A stretch of DNA of 64,000 nucleotides from Macrococcoides goetzii (lineage in GTDB: Bacteria > Bacillota > Bacilli > Staphylococcales > Staphylococcaceae), in NCBI RefSeq assembly GCF_002742385.2, contig NZ_MJBI02000001.1, forward strand, positions 620,001 to 684,000. Reading direction: 5' to 3'. This document shows positions 49,309-57,798 of the stretch, piece after piece; the stretch's first letter is position 1, and the number at the start of each line of letters is the position of its first letter. The notes under the pieces were generated by a model. That model did no database searches and was not told where the DNA came from. It saw only the letters and a program-made list of their open reading frames with translations. Both the position numbers and the translations under genes were made by a program.

Positions 49309-49851
49309 ATGAGGCAATTACTTTTATTTTTATGCAGTTTAGTCGTTATTCTCGCTTCTTGCGAAAATAATCAAAAAGAAGAAAATAAAACTGTTAATAC
49401 AACACAGAAACAAGATATTAAATCTTTACCACCAGTTAAAAGTATTAAAGATTTCCCATTAAATTTTAAAGTGCGCTCACTTTCACAAAAGCAAACTGGA
49501 AATGAAACTCAGTCTATCATAAAGTATCGATTTACAGAACAGATGGCAAAGTATCTATCAAAAGAGAAACCTTCTTTAAGTTATAGATTAGAACTTCCGA
49601 AATCCCTTTATACCGTTATCGGTACGAATACTAATGATCAGCCATTTATCATACCTACGAATAAAAATGGTAAGATTAATACGAACGGCACTATAACTTT
49701 TAGTTTTAATGCACAGACACAACCTGATTTAACCAAACAATATATAAGAAACGATGCAATCAAACTGCATGTCTTAAATGCAAATCAACGTGAATTCTTT
49801 ACCATTGCAGATCTCGGTTCAAACACAGAAAAATATCTTGTTAGTAAGTAA
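49309..49851 (+). CDS. Hypothetical lipoprotein
   Basis: A 180-residue protein with a lipoprotein signal MRQLLLFLCSLVVILASC (lipobox ILASC, Cys18). The mature part begins with a short charged linker rich in Asn, Lys and Glu, then a probable beta-rich domain (KSIKDFPLNFKVRSLSQKQ, SYRLELPKSLYTVIG, GKINTNGTITFSF). I do not recognise the family. It lies 12 bases after the DedA gene, so both are probably made together and act at the membrane. Confidence 0.65.
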   Translation: MRQLLLFLCSLVVILASCENNQKEENKTVNTTQKQDIKSLPPVKSIKDFPLNFKVRSLSQKQTGNETQSIIKYRFTEQMAKYLSKEKPSLSYRLELPKSLYTVIGTNTNDQPFIIPTNKNGKINTNGTITFSFNAQTQPDLTKQYIRNDAIKLHVLNANQREFFTIADLGSNTEKYLVSK

Positions 49852-49874
49852 TTAAAGAAATAAATTATATATAC

Positions 49875-49904
49875 AAAAAGGAGAGACAATCGTCTCTCCT
49901 TTTT
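49875..49904. terminator. Bidirectional terminator between the lipoprotein gene and thiZ
   Basis: AAAAAGGAGAGAC (49875-49887) pairs with GTCTCTCCTTTTT (49892-49904), loop AATC. Confidence 0.88.
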
Positions 49905-49918
49905 GCTTTGTTACGTAT

Positions 49919-50626
49919 TTATCTTAATTGATCGAACAATTTTAATTTCAATCCTTGTTTTTCCGTTTCGTTCTGAATTGCTTGCGTATCATAAATTTGA
50001 GTAATCGTAGCAGGTTTACCGTTGAGTACGATAATACGGTCAGACATTGAAATCGCTTCTTCAATGCTATGTGTAATCATAAGAACAGTCTTACCTGTTT
50101 CTTTAATCAATCCCTTAAGCCACTGCTGCATATCCACACGCGTAATTTCATCTAATGCAGAAAATGGTTCATCGAGTAACAATACGTGATGATTTGTATT
50201 TAATGCACGTAAGAAAGACACGCGCTGTTTCATACCTCCAGATAAGCTTGATGGATAATGATCTTTAATGCCAGTAAAACCCGCACGCTCTAATAATGAT
50301 AAACTTTGATCTTGGCTATTTTGTTTACCAATTTCAGTAGCAAGTTTAATATTATCTTCCACAGTGCGCCATGGCATTAATGAACTCGTCTGAGGCATAA
50401 ATGAAACATGTCCGGTTGTCATCACTTTCTTATCGTTAATATAGACTACTCCAGATGTTTGTTTTAACAGTCCACCTATAATATTAATAAGCGTTGACTT
50501 TCCAGATCCACTTGGACCCAGAATTGCAATAATTTCATTCTGCTGTACTGTAAGATTGATATCAGTTAATACTTGTTTATCTCCATATTGATGTGAAACA
50601 TTTTGTATTGTTATTAAGTTATTCAT
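49919..50626 (-). CDS. thiZ: ABC transporter ATPase for thiamine precursor (ThiZ-like)
   Basis: A 235-residue ATPase with Walker A AILGPSGSGKSTL, signature SSLSGGMKQRVSFLRA, Walker B HVLLLDEPFSALDEITR and the switch His ITHSIEEA. The pattern is that of nitrate/sulfonate/taurine-type importers, the branch that includes ThiXYZ for formylaminopyrimidine. It is the last gene of thiY-MTH1187-thiX-thiZ and overlaps thiX by 8 bases. The TPP riboswitch upstream of thiY ties the system to thiamine. Confidence 0.87.
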   Translation of the reverse strand: MNNLITIQNVSHQYGDKQVLTDINLTVQQNEIIAILGPSGSGKSTLINIIGGLLKQTSGVVYINDKKVMTTGHVSFMPQTSSLMPWRTVEDNIKLATEIGKQNSQDQSLSLLERAGFTGIKDHYPSSLSGGMKQRVSFLRALNTNHHVLLLDEPFSALDEITRVDMQQWLKGLIKETGKTVLMITHSIEEAISMSDRIIVLNGKPATITQIYDTQAIQNETEKQGLKLKLFDQLR

Positions 50627-51359
50627 GATTCCACCTCAATACGAATCGTTTTATCGCTTCTATTACAATATATATTATTAATGCGAATATAATGATCCAG
50701 ACAATCGCAACGAAAACCTGATCGACTTGAAATGCACGTTGTGCAAGTATCATAAATTTACCTAAACCTTTGTCACTTCCTAGCCATTCAGAAATAATCG
50801 CACCCATTACAGAATATGTGCCAGCAATCTTCAAACCATTAAAGAAAAACGGCATACTGTTTGGCCATTCTAATTTTGTAAATAACTCCATGCGTGAGGC
50901 ACCCATCATTTGCATATATTTCTTTAAATCTTTATCCGTCTCGTGAAATCCTTCCAGCAAACTCACTGTTATGGGAAAGAAACAGATTAAAGTAATCACG
51001 ATGAGTTTCGGTAATAGACCAAATCCAAACCATATAACAAGTAACGGTGCGATAACAATAACAGGGATATTCTGACTCATAATGAGTAATGGATATATAT
51101 AATCATTTAATACTGGTATTAAGTTAAGTATGACCGCAAATAATACACCACAAATAATTGAACAAAATAAACCTAATAACACAAGTTGTATCGTAGGTAA
51201 CAGATGTGGAAAGTATTCAGGAAAATCTACTACAAATGACTTTGCAATAGCACTTGGCGCAGGTAATGTAAAGGGATCGACTTTTAACAACCATACAAGC
51301 CCTTCCCATACAAGCAACAAGCAAATCATAAACAATGAGAATTTTATTGCTTTAATCAT
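50619..51359 (-). CDS. thiX: ABC transporter permease for thiamine precursor (ThiX-like)
   Basis: A 246-residue membrane protein with about six segments and the importer EAA-type motif MQMMGASRMELFTKLEWPNSMPFFFNGLKIAGTYSVMGAIISEW, which touches the ATPase. The family is the SsuC/TauC-like permeases. It overlaps the small thiamine-binding gene upstream by 4 bases and thiZ downstream by 8. Confidence 0.87.
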   Translation of the reverse strand: MIKAIKFSLFMICLLLVWEGLVWLLKVDPFTLPAPSAIAKSFVVDFPEYFPHLLPTIQLVLLGLFCSIICGVLFAVILNLIPVLNDYIYPLLIMSQNIPVIVIAPLLVIWFGFGLLPKLIVITLICFFPITVSLLEGFHETDKDLKKYMQMMGASRMELFTKLEWPNSMPFFFNGLKIAGTYSVMGAIISEWLGSDKGLGKFMILAQRAFQVDQVFVAIVWIIIFALIIYIVIEAIKRFVLRWNHE

Positions 51360-51643
51360 CGATATTTCGCGACCAATGCATCCATCGATACTGATTCTGC
51401 ATGATAGAATTTCACCTGCGAAATAATTGATTCACAGCCTAATGCACGCATACGATGGTTCATTTGTTCAATTAATGGCAACAGTTCATGCATATCACCT
51501 TCAATACTTGTCTCAAGTGGTGATACGACAAATTTAAGTCCTGATTGTTCAATCACTTCAATCGCAGCATCGACATATGGTATTACATCCTGACCTTCGG
51601 GTGTTTTTGGGATGATTTGAATGCTCATTATTGTATTCGCCAT
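51356..51643 (-). CDS. MTH1187/YkoF-type thiamine-binding protein
   Basis: A 95-residue protein of the MTH1187 family (IMSIQIIPKTPEGQDVIPYVDAAIEVIEQSGLKFVVSPLETSIEGDMHEL). This ferredoxin-like fold binds thiamine or its pyrimidine part as a dimer in related proteins such as YkoF. Sitting between thiY and thiX with overlapping codons on both sides, it is an integral part of the transporter operon. It lacks a signal peptide, so it would act inside the cell, perhaps receiving the imported ligand or sensing it. That role is inference. Confidence 0.8.
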   Translation of the reverse strand: MANTIMSIQIIPKTPEGQDVIPYVDAAIEVIEQSGLKFVVSPLETSIEGDMHELLPLIEQMNHRMRALGCESIISQVKFYHAESVSMDALVAKYR

Positions 51644-52665
51644 TATTTACCCTCCACAAATTCATTTGTAAATGCATCTTTTGCTACAAAATCATTTTTA
51701 ATAATTTTATTATCTTTTAAATACTTCGCATAATTGGCCCATACTTTCTCATCCTGAATCCCCCAAGATTTTGCATCATCTTGATATTTCGGTGATAAAT
51801 AGCTTTGAGATTTATAGACTAAATCTTTTTGTTTCTTTAATTCCGGTGCTGATTTAATTAAAATATCCGCACTTTCTTTTTCGTGTTTAATCGCATATTC
51901 ATATCCTTCTTTTACGGCTGCCATAAACGCTTTAGCTGTATCCGGATTTGATTTTAAATATTTTTCATTGGCAATAATGATAGGTGTATAATAATCTAGA
52001 TTTTTATCGTAATCCGTTAAGTATTGCATGTTTACGTCAATATTTCTTGTTTCTGCTTCAATACCGGTCCACCCATAGTATACCCATGAGAAATCAATAT
52101 TTTTCTTAGAAGCCGAGAAGAAGTCAGTATTCCCCATATTGACAATCTTTGTTTTATTGATATCAGCATTTTCTTTTTTCATTAATGTTTCAATAAAAGC
52201 CTTCTCAATTGGTGCACCCCAGCCACCGTACGTTTTACCTTCATAATCTTTTGGAGATTTAATATTCTTATCTTTTAAACTCATAAAACCACTTGTGTTA
52301 TGCTGAATGATTGCACCGATTGATTTAATAGGTACACCTTCAGAACGAGATTGCGTCACCTGCTCTTGCGCACTAATACCAAATTGAACATCTTTCTTAT
52401 TTGCAGCGATCATCTGATCAGCAGTAACATCACCAGGTGTTTTAATGTCAACATCCAAACCATGTTTCTTAAAGAAGCCTTTTTCTTTTGCCACATAAAT
52501 ACCCGTATGGTTCGTATTTGGTGTCCAGTCTAACATCATCGTAACTTTTTCAGTTTTATTACTATCTGTTTTACTTGTTGATTGATTCGTATCCTTATTT
52601 TCTTCGCTACCACAACCAGCTAATAATACTGCACAACTCATACCTACTAATATACTTTTTTTCAT
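51643..52665 (-). CDS. thiY: Thiamine-precursor-binding lipoprotein (ThiY/NMT1-like)
   Basis: Start at 52665 (MKKSILVGMSCAVLLAGC), a lipoprotein signal with lipobox LAGC at Cys18; GGAGG precedes it. The 340-residue protein has the NMT1/THI5-like pattern VTMMLDWTPNTNHTGIYVAKEKGFFKKHGLDVDI, then YGGWGAPIEKAFIETLM and WVYYGWTGIEAE. This family binds pyrimidine precursors of thiamine. The gene sits directly behind a TPP riboswitch with a terminator, so it should be made only when thiamine pyrophosphate is low. Confidence 0.9.
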   Translation of the reverse strand: MKKSILVGMSCAVLLAGCGSEENKDTNQSTSKTDSNKTEKVTMMLDWTPNTNHTGIYVAKEKGFFKKHGLDVDIKTPGDVTADQMIAANKKDVQFGISAQEQVTQSRSEGVPIKSIGAIIQHNTSGFMSLKDKNIKSPKDYEGKTYGGWGAPIEKAFIETLMKKENADINKTKIVNMGNTDFFSASKKNIDFSWVYYGWTGIEAETRNIDVNMQYLTDYDKNLDYYTPIIIANEKYLKSNPDTAKAFMAAVKEGYEYAIKHEKESADILIKSAPELKKQKDLVYKSQSYLSPKYQDDAKSWGIQDEKVWANYAKYLKDNKIIKNDFVAKDAFTNEFVEGK

Positions 52666-52688
52666 CTTATTTTCCTCCAAATAAAAAA

Positions 52689-52713
52689 ACACAACCTACA
52701 TGTAAAGTTGTGT
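52689..52713 (-). terminator. Riboswitch-controlled terminator before thiY
   Basis: ACACAAC (52689-52695) pairs with GTTGTGT (52707-52713), followed by T7 on the minus strand. A competing hairpin GTGTC/GACAC (52711-52726) would tie up one arm and act as antiterminator. Confidence 0.75.
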
Positions 52714-52726
52714 CAAAAAGCGACAC

Positions 52727-52806
52727 TTCCCTACGCTAGTTTTATCTAGATCAGGTGAATAAGGGTTTAGGACCAATGTCCATTCTCAGAATGACTCCCC
52801 TAGTGT
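52727..52806 (-). ncRNA. TPP riboswitch
   Basis: Reading the minus strand: ACTAGGGGAGT at the 5' end, CTGAGA in the middle, then CCCTTATTCACCTGATCTAG, AACTAGCGTAGGGA at the 3' end. These are the conserved thi-box elements that bind the pyrimidine and the diphosphate. P1 is formed by CACTAGGGG and the CGTAGGGA-GTG side. It precedes thiY and the terminator at 52689, so TPP binding should shut off the transporter operon. Confidence 0.93.
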
Positions 52807-52832
52807 TTTTAGTTATTTTATTTTCCTTTACA

Positions 52833-52860
52833 AGTATACCAAAGAAATACCTAGTATCAA
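52833..52860 (-). promoter_or_regulatory. Promoter of the TPP-riboswitch transcript
   Basis: Minus strand: -35 TTGATA (52855-52860), 16-base spacer, -10 TATACT (52833-52838), about 30 bases before the riboswitch. Confidence 0.6.
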
Positions 52861-52956
52861 ATGTTAAAGACTTAATTGGTGCTCTGCTGAACAGAAATAT
52901 TTTATTATTTTTCTGCGTTAATTTTTCTTGTTAGAAATAGTTATTTAAATAAAATA

Positions 52957-52991
52957 AGAGATATAGCAATCATCTGATTACTATATCTCTT
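52957..52991 (-). terminator. Terminator of korAB
   Basis: A stem of about 16 bp with one G-U pair joins AGAGATATAG and CTATATCTCT plus inner AATCA/TGATT, ending near the korB stop codon. Confidence 0.75.
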
Positions 52992-52995
52992 TATT

Positions 52996-53859
52996 TTATT
53001 TAAATTCAGCCATTAAAGCTTCAAATTTAGATGGGTCCATTTCAATTGATTCTTTTGCCAATGATTTTGAGTAACCATTTAATTGCTCTGCATAACTTGG
53101 TGTTTCAGTATCATGATAAATAATACCAGTTACTAATCCATTATGTTCTACTACAGTGTTTAATGCCTGTTTTTTGTCTTTATTGTCATAACCTTCGATA
53201 TCGTTTAAAGAAACTAAGTTTTCTTTAAACCAATCGTACGTATTTACTTTATTGTAAGTTACACATGGAGAGAATACATTAACGAATGCAAACCCTTTAT
53301 GGTTAATCGCCGCTTCAATAATTGCTGTTAATTCTTTAATATCACTTGAGAAACTTTGCGCTACAAATGTTGCCCCTGAAGTGATTGCAAGTTCTAAAGG
53401 CGATACATTTTTCTCAATAGAACCTAGTGGTGTTGTTTTTGTCACAAATCCATGTGCTGAACTTGGTGATGTTTGACCTTTTGTTAATCCATAAATCTGG
53501 TTATCCATTACGACATATGTTAAATCAATATTACGACGAATGGAGTGGATTGTATGTCCCATACCAATTGCGTATCCATCTCCGTCACCACCTGAAGCGA
53601 TTACAGTAAGTTCCTGATTTGCCATTTTAACACCTTGTGCCATCGGTAATGCTCGGCCATGAATTGAATGAACACCATATGAATTAATATAACCTGATAA
53701 ACGACCAGAACATCCAATCCCTGTAATAACTGCTAATTCTTCAGGTTCTAAACCTACGTTAGCACATGCTTTTTGTATTGCAGCCTGTACTGAGAAGTCA
53801 CCACATCCTGGACACCAGTTTGGTTTCACACTATTTCTAAAATCTTTAAATGTTGCCAT
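52996..53859 (-). CDS. korB: 2-oxoacid:ferredoxin oxidoreductase, beta subunit
   Basis: KorB carries thiamine diphosphate and, with KorA, oxidatively decarboxylates a 2-oxoacid such as 2-oxoglutarate, passing electrons to ferredoxin. The 287-residue protein has WCPGCGDFSVQAAI and GIGCSGR at the cluster/TPP region, and the TPP-Mg motif GGDGDGYAIGMGH followed by MDNQIYGLTKGQ. Its start directly follows the korA stop codon. Substrate choice between oxoglutarate and pyruvate cannot be settled here. Confidence 0.92.
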   Translation of the reverse strand: MATFKDFRNSVKPNWCPGCGDFSVQAAIQKACANVGLEPEELAVITGIGCSGRLSGYINSYGVHSIHGRALPMAQGVKMANQELTVIASGGDGDGYAIGMGHTIHSIRRNIDLTYVVMDNQIYGLTKGQTSPSSAHGFVTKTTPLGSIEKNVSPLELAITSGATFVAQSFSSDIKELTAIIEAAINHKGFAFVNVFSPCVTYNKVNTYDWFKENLVSLNDIEGYDNKDKKQALNTVVEHNGLVTGIIYHDTETPSYAEQLNGYSKSLAKESIEMDPSKFEALMAEFK

Positions 53860-55593
53860 TTAGATGCGCTCCTTTACTTCTATTACTTCGTTTATTTTTG
53901 CTTCAATTTCTTTCGGTAAGAATGGAGTCCCATCATATTTAGTGAAGTTCGTAATCTTACCTTCATGCATCGTATTCATCTTGATGATGCTTGATAATTG
54001 TCCTGCATAGTTATGTTCAGCGACAATGACTTTCTTCGCTTTATTAATAGCATCTTGAACTTCATCTGTCGGGAAAGGATGTAATTGTTTAATGTGCAGA
54101 TGATTAACCTGGCCATCAATACGTTCAATCGCTTCATCAATTGCACCGTAAGTTGATAAGTAACCAATCACCAAGACATCCGCTTCTGCGTGATTTTCTT
54201 TATAATCAACAGGTTCTGATATTTTTAACTGTTCTATTTTACGCATACGTTTTTCCATTTGTTTCGCACGGTTTACCGGGCTTTCAGAAGGTTTACCTTC
54301 TTCAGTATGCTCTACACCTGTAACATGATGAATACCGTTTTTAACACCTGGAATCACACGAGGCGATACACCACTTTCAGTTACTTCATATCGTTTGAAG
54401 TATGATTTATCTTCACGTGGCTCAACTTCTGTAATCAAGTTACCACGATCAATTTTAATGCGGTTAAAGTCTAAATGAGGCACTGTATGTTTACCCATAG
54501 AAAGTTGTAAGTCACTTAATAAAATAACCGGGCACTGATATTGCTCAGCTAAGTTAAATGCTTCTGCTGTTAAGTAGAATGCATCTTCAGCTGTTGTCGG
54601 CGCTAATACAATCTTCGGAATATCTCCGTGCGTGCCGTAAATCATCTGCATTAAATCTGATTGCTCTTGTTTCGTAGGTAAACCTGTTGACGGACCACCA
54701 CGCATTGTGTTGATCACAACGAATGGTTGTTCTGTCATCCCGCTTAAACCGATGGCTTCCATCATTAATGATAAACCTGGACCAGCTGACGCAGTAAATG
54801 CTCTTACGCCGCCATAGTTCACGCCAATTGCCATTACAGCCGCTGCGATTTCGTCTTCAGTCTGTATAACTGTTCCCCCTAAATCAGGTAACTTATCAAT
54901 CATGTATTCCATTATCTCACTTGCAGGTGTGATAGGATATGCTGCCATAAAGCGCGCTCCCCCTGTAATTGCACCTAATGAAATCGCGTCATTACCAATC
55001 ATGAATAAATGCCCTTCTTCAGTTGACGGATTTAATGTAAACGTATGGAAATCTTCTTGTTCCATTAAATCAAAACCTGCATGTAAAGCCTGTTTATTTA
55101 ATGCACAAATCTTTTCTCCCTTTTTACCGAATATATCATCAACTAATACCTCAAAGTGTTTAAGGTCTACACCAATTAGACTTGCACTCGCACCAATTGC
55201 TACCATGTTCTTCATTAATGCTGTACCAAGTTCTTTTGCAATTTCAGTAAATGCGATCGGGAAGAACTTACCCTCATAATCTTCAGGCTTTTCCGGATCA
55301 AACTTGCTATCTGCTAAAATAATGCCTGTTTCATTCATTTCATGATAGTTAACATCAATTGTTTCCTGATCAAATGCCACTAATATATCTAAATCATCGC
55401 TGATTGAATGCACTCTAGATGTAGAGACACGAATTTTGTTATTCGTATGTCCACCTTTAATACGACTTGAGAAATGTCTATATCCATATAAATAATAACC
55501 TAAACGATTCAGCGCAGTTGAAAACATCTCTCCAGTACTTTCAATACCCTCACCTTGCTGTCCGCCGACTTTCCAAGAAATTTGAGATTTCAT
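53860..55593 (-). CDS. korA: 2-oxoacid:ferredoxin oxidoreductase, fused gamma-alpha subunit
   Basis: The 577-residue protein fuses the gamma domain (VGGQQGEGIESTGEMFSTAL, FSSRIKGGHTNNKIRVS, residues about 1-185) to the alpha domain (GNDAISLGAITGGARFMAAYPITPASEIMEYM and TEDEIAAAVMAIGVNYGGVRAFTASAGPGLSLMMEA). This gamma-alpha layout is typical of the Kor enzymes in aerobic Firmicutes and Actinobacteria. korB abuts it. Confidence 0.92.
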   Translation of the reverse strand: MKSQISWKVGGQQGEGIESTGEMFSTALNRLGYYLYGYRHFSSRIKGGHTNNKIRVSTSRVHSISDDLDILVAFDQETIDVNYHEMNETGIILADSKFDPEKPEDYEGKFFPIAFTEIAKELGTALMKNMVAIGASASLIGVDLKHFEVLVDDIFGKKGEKICALNKQALHAGFDLMEQEDFHTFTLNPSTEEGHLFMIGNDAISLGAITGGARFMAAYPITPASEIMEYMIDKLPDLGGTVIQTEDEIAAAVMAIGVNYGGVRAFTASAGPGLSLMMEAIGLSGMTEQPFVVINTMRGGPSTGLPTKQEQSDLMQMIYGTHGDIPKIVLAPTTAEDAFYLTAEAFNLAEQYQCPVILLSDLQLSMGKHTVPHLDFNRIKIDRGNLITEVEPREDKSYFKRYEVTESGVSPRVIPGVKNGIHHVTGVEHTEEGKPSESPVNRAKQMEKRMRKIEQLKISEPVDYKENHAEADVLVIGYLSTYGAIDEAIERIDGQVNHLHIKQLHPFPTDEVQDAINKAKKVIVAEHNYAGQLSSIIKMNTMHEGKITNFTKYDGTPFLPKEIEAKINEVIEVKERI

Positions 55594-55632
55594 AAATACC
55601 CTCCTACTTTAATCACTTATTATAATATAACA

Positions 55633-55668
55633 AAGAACCACTTGTCTTAACATAGACAAGTGGTTCTT
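55633..55668 (-). terminator. Terminator upstream of korA
   Basis: Perfect 15-bp stem (55633-55647 with 55654-55668) around a 6-base loop, lying after the 55700-56215 gene on the minus strand. It separates that unit from korAB. Confidence 0.85.
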
Positions 55669-55699
55669 CAATAAAAAATCAGTCGAATGGCCGATACGG

Positions 55700-56215
55700 T
55701 TAATCTAATTCAATTTCACCAAAATTATCTTCGTATTGATTGACTACATCATCCAGGATGTCTTTAAGATAAACTGCAAGTTCTGGATTAACAATAAATG
55801 CTTCATAATATACATCTTCAAAAGCAGTATCCTGTTCGAATTGTAATAGGAATGCGATTTGACTGAAAGCTACTTCAAAATCATGAATATATAATAATGT
55901 TTCGTCTAATGTTTGTATGTCATTATCATGTGTATTATAGAAATCTACATTATATCTATCAATTTCACCTTCAAATTTTTTGTAATCTTTTAGTGGCTCA
56001 ATAAAAGTCTCAGCAATGACCTTTGCCACAATTCCTGACATAACAAGTTTTCTTTGTTTAACAGTGCCTACTGGTGTAATTTGTTTGAATGTGAGTATAA
56101 CATTCTTATCAAATAACGTGGCTTCAGCATAGTTATAAAAATCAAGTGAATCGTCTGTATAACTGATTTGATCTCTTTTATTTAAAAATGGTTTATCATT
56201 TTTCTTACTAAACAT
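55700..56215 (-). CDS. Conserved hypothetical protein, 171 residues
   Basis: A soluble acidic protein that starts with a basic segment (FSKKNDKPFLNKRDQISYTD) and ends in a helical acidic region (LAVYLKDILDDVVNQYEDNFGEIELD). No signal peptide, Cys pair or known catalytic motif is seen, and I do not recognise the family. It follows ymdB by 11 bases in the same direction and ends at a strong terminator, so it is probably the last gene of the ymdB transcript. Confidence 0.65.
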   Translation of the reverse strand: MFSKKNDKPFLNKRDQISYTDDSLDFYNYAEATLFDKNVILTFKQITPVGTVKQRKLVMSGIVAKVIAETFIEPLKDYKKFEGEIDRYNVDFYNTHDNDIQTLDETLLYIHDFEVAFSQIAFLLQFEQDTAFEDVYYEAFIVNPELAVYLKDILDDVVNQYEDNFGEIELD

Positions 56216-56226
56216 TTTTTCCTCTC

Positions 56227-57018
56227 CTATTTCAATGGATTATCTTGATTAATTAATACTCTTTCTATCTTCTTCGTTGTCCCATCTGCTTTAAACTCTA
56301 CAAAAACACCACTTAACACACCTCTTCCTTTTTCCGGGACGACGTGTTTAACAGGCATCGACGTTAAAAAGCGATGGATGACTTCATCTTTATTTATGCC
56401 TAAAATACCATCATAATAACCAGTCATACCAACATCAGTGATAAAACCAGTACCTTTATCAAGAATTCGGTTATCACTTGTCTGAATATGTGTATGTGTA
56501 CCTACAACAACACTTGCACGTCCATCCACATAATATCCAAATGCTCCTTTTTCACTTGTCGTCTCAGCATGAAAATCAACAAAGATATAATCTGTTTCTT
56601 TTTTCGCAGTTTCATAAAGTATATCGAACTTTTTAAATGGACAATCAATCTGCTGCATAAATGCACGCCCCTGCAAATTGATAACAGCAATCTTTTTGTC
56701 ATTAAATTTGATAATCTGCATTCCTTTTCCAGGATTATCATCCGGATAGTTTGCGGGACGTATCATCTTTACATCACTATCTAATAGTTCATAACTATCA
56801 CGCTGGCCGTACGTATGATTGCCGAGCGTTACGCAGTCTACACCTAAAGTCATCATTTCCTTATATATTTTTTCTGTAATCCCTCGACCATGTGCTGCAT
56901 TTTCACCATTAACAATCGTTATATTCGGCCCATACTTTTTCTTCAGTTGTGGTAAATATTCTGCTAACATGTCTCTCCCGATAGCTCCTACAACATCACC
57001 AATAAATAATAGTCTCAT
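56227..57018 (-). CDS. ymdB: YmdB metallophosphoesterase
   Basis: YmdB is a phosphodiesterase with activity on cyclic nucleotides in related species, and it affects biofilm and motility decisions in B. subtilis. The 263-residue protein has the full metal-site set: MRLLFIGDVVGAIGRD, VNGENAAHGRG, TLGNHTYGQ, FVDFHAETTSEK and VVGTHTHIQTSD. In B. subtilis and S. aureus it normally follows rny directly; here two extra genes lie between. Confidence 0.93.
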   Translation of the reverse strand: MRLLFIGDVVGAIGRDMLAEYLPQLKKKYGPNITIVNGENAAHGRGITEKIYKEMMTLGVDCVTLGNHTYGQRDSYELLDSDVKMIRPANYPDDNPGKGMQIIKFNDKKIAVINLQGRAFMQQIDCPFKKFDILYETAKKETDYIFVDFHAETTSEKGAFGYYVDGRASVVVGTHTHIQTSDNRILDKGTGFITDVGMTGYYDGILGINKDEVIHRFLTSMPVKHVVPEKGRGVLSGVFVEFKADGTTKKIERVLINQDNPLK

Positions 57019-57025
57019 AGCTTCC

Positions 57026-57787
57026 TCATTCTTTCACTCGTGTTGTTTTCACTCTTAAATAACATATATAACATAAAAATAGTCCTAGAATCAATGTGAG
57101 CAATGGATAAAATATAAAAAGATGAAAAAAATAATGACTTAAGTGCTGTTTAGGTAATGTAGTGAAACCAACTAAATTGATTCTGTTATTCCATACGCCA
57201 TCTAAATCAATCGCATCAAGCGTCGTTTTACCTACTGTATTGTCATCATGACTTTGTAAACCGATATATCGAATATCTTCTTTATGCTGCTGCATTATCA
57301 TTAATAATGTTTCACCAGTCGCTATTTTCTTTTCAAAGATTAAGGGAGTATTCACATAATGATTATTTAATTGTTGAATCGTTTTAATATTTATATTTAC
57401 TTTCTTCTTATTTATCAAAATTTCACTCACACGTTTTTTATTGATATTCTCTGTAATCTGTAAAGTCTGATCATCTATCTGATACATTCGAGAATAACTA
57501 ACGCTTTTTTTCATTAATTTTTTATATTCATCCATATTATGCGCAACTATTTCTTTCCCTTTATCATCAATAAATATATGTTCAACACTAATCATATCCA
57601 CATTAATATTATCAGCGGCATTGACTTCAGTAATATTCTTATTATCAATCGTTAGTTCCGTTAATAATCTTTCATTGTTTGCACTTTGTCTGTTTGAATG
57701 AAGTTTGTAAGCTTCAAGGAGCGGTAATAAAGATAGTAAAATTAATATTGCAGCTATACATAAATAAATCTTTACACGTTTTTCCAT
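57026..57787 (-). CDS. Hypothetical protein with membrane segments at both ends
   Basis: A 253-residue protein: one membrane segment at about 7-26, a soluble region of roughly 180 residues, and a second segment at about 220-243 followed by a basic tail (RVKTTRVKE). The N-terminal end is positive inside, so the central part should face outward. The central region includes VKIYL-like and NINKKRVSEILINKKKVNINIKTIQQLNNHY. I do not recognise it. It lies 7 bases upstream of ymdB and 11 bases after the next gene, so all three are likely co-transcribed. Confidence 0.6.
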   Translation of the reverse strand: MEKRVKIYLCIAAILILLSLLPLLEAYKLHSNRQSANNERLLTELTIDNKNITEVNAADNINVDMISVEHIFIDDKGKEIVAHNMDEYKKLMKKSVSYSRMYQIDDQTLQITENINKKRVSEILINKKKVNINIKTIQQLNNHYVNTPLIFEKKIATGETLLMIMQQHKEDIRYIGLQSHDDNTVGKTTLDAIDLDGVWNNRINLVGFTTLPKQHLSHYFFHLFIFYPLLTLILGLFLCYICYLRVKTTRVKE

Positions 57788-57798
57788 CGCTTCACTCC

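Noticed and set aside
52351-52533. Plus-strand ORF over thiY
   Set aside because: Shadow of the thiY reading frame without any translation signal.
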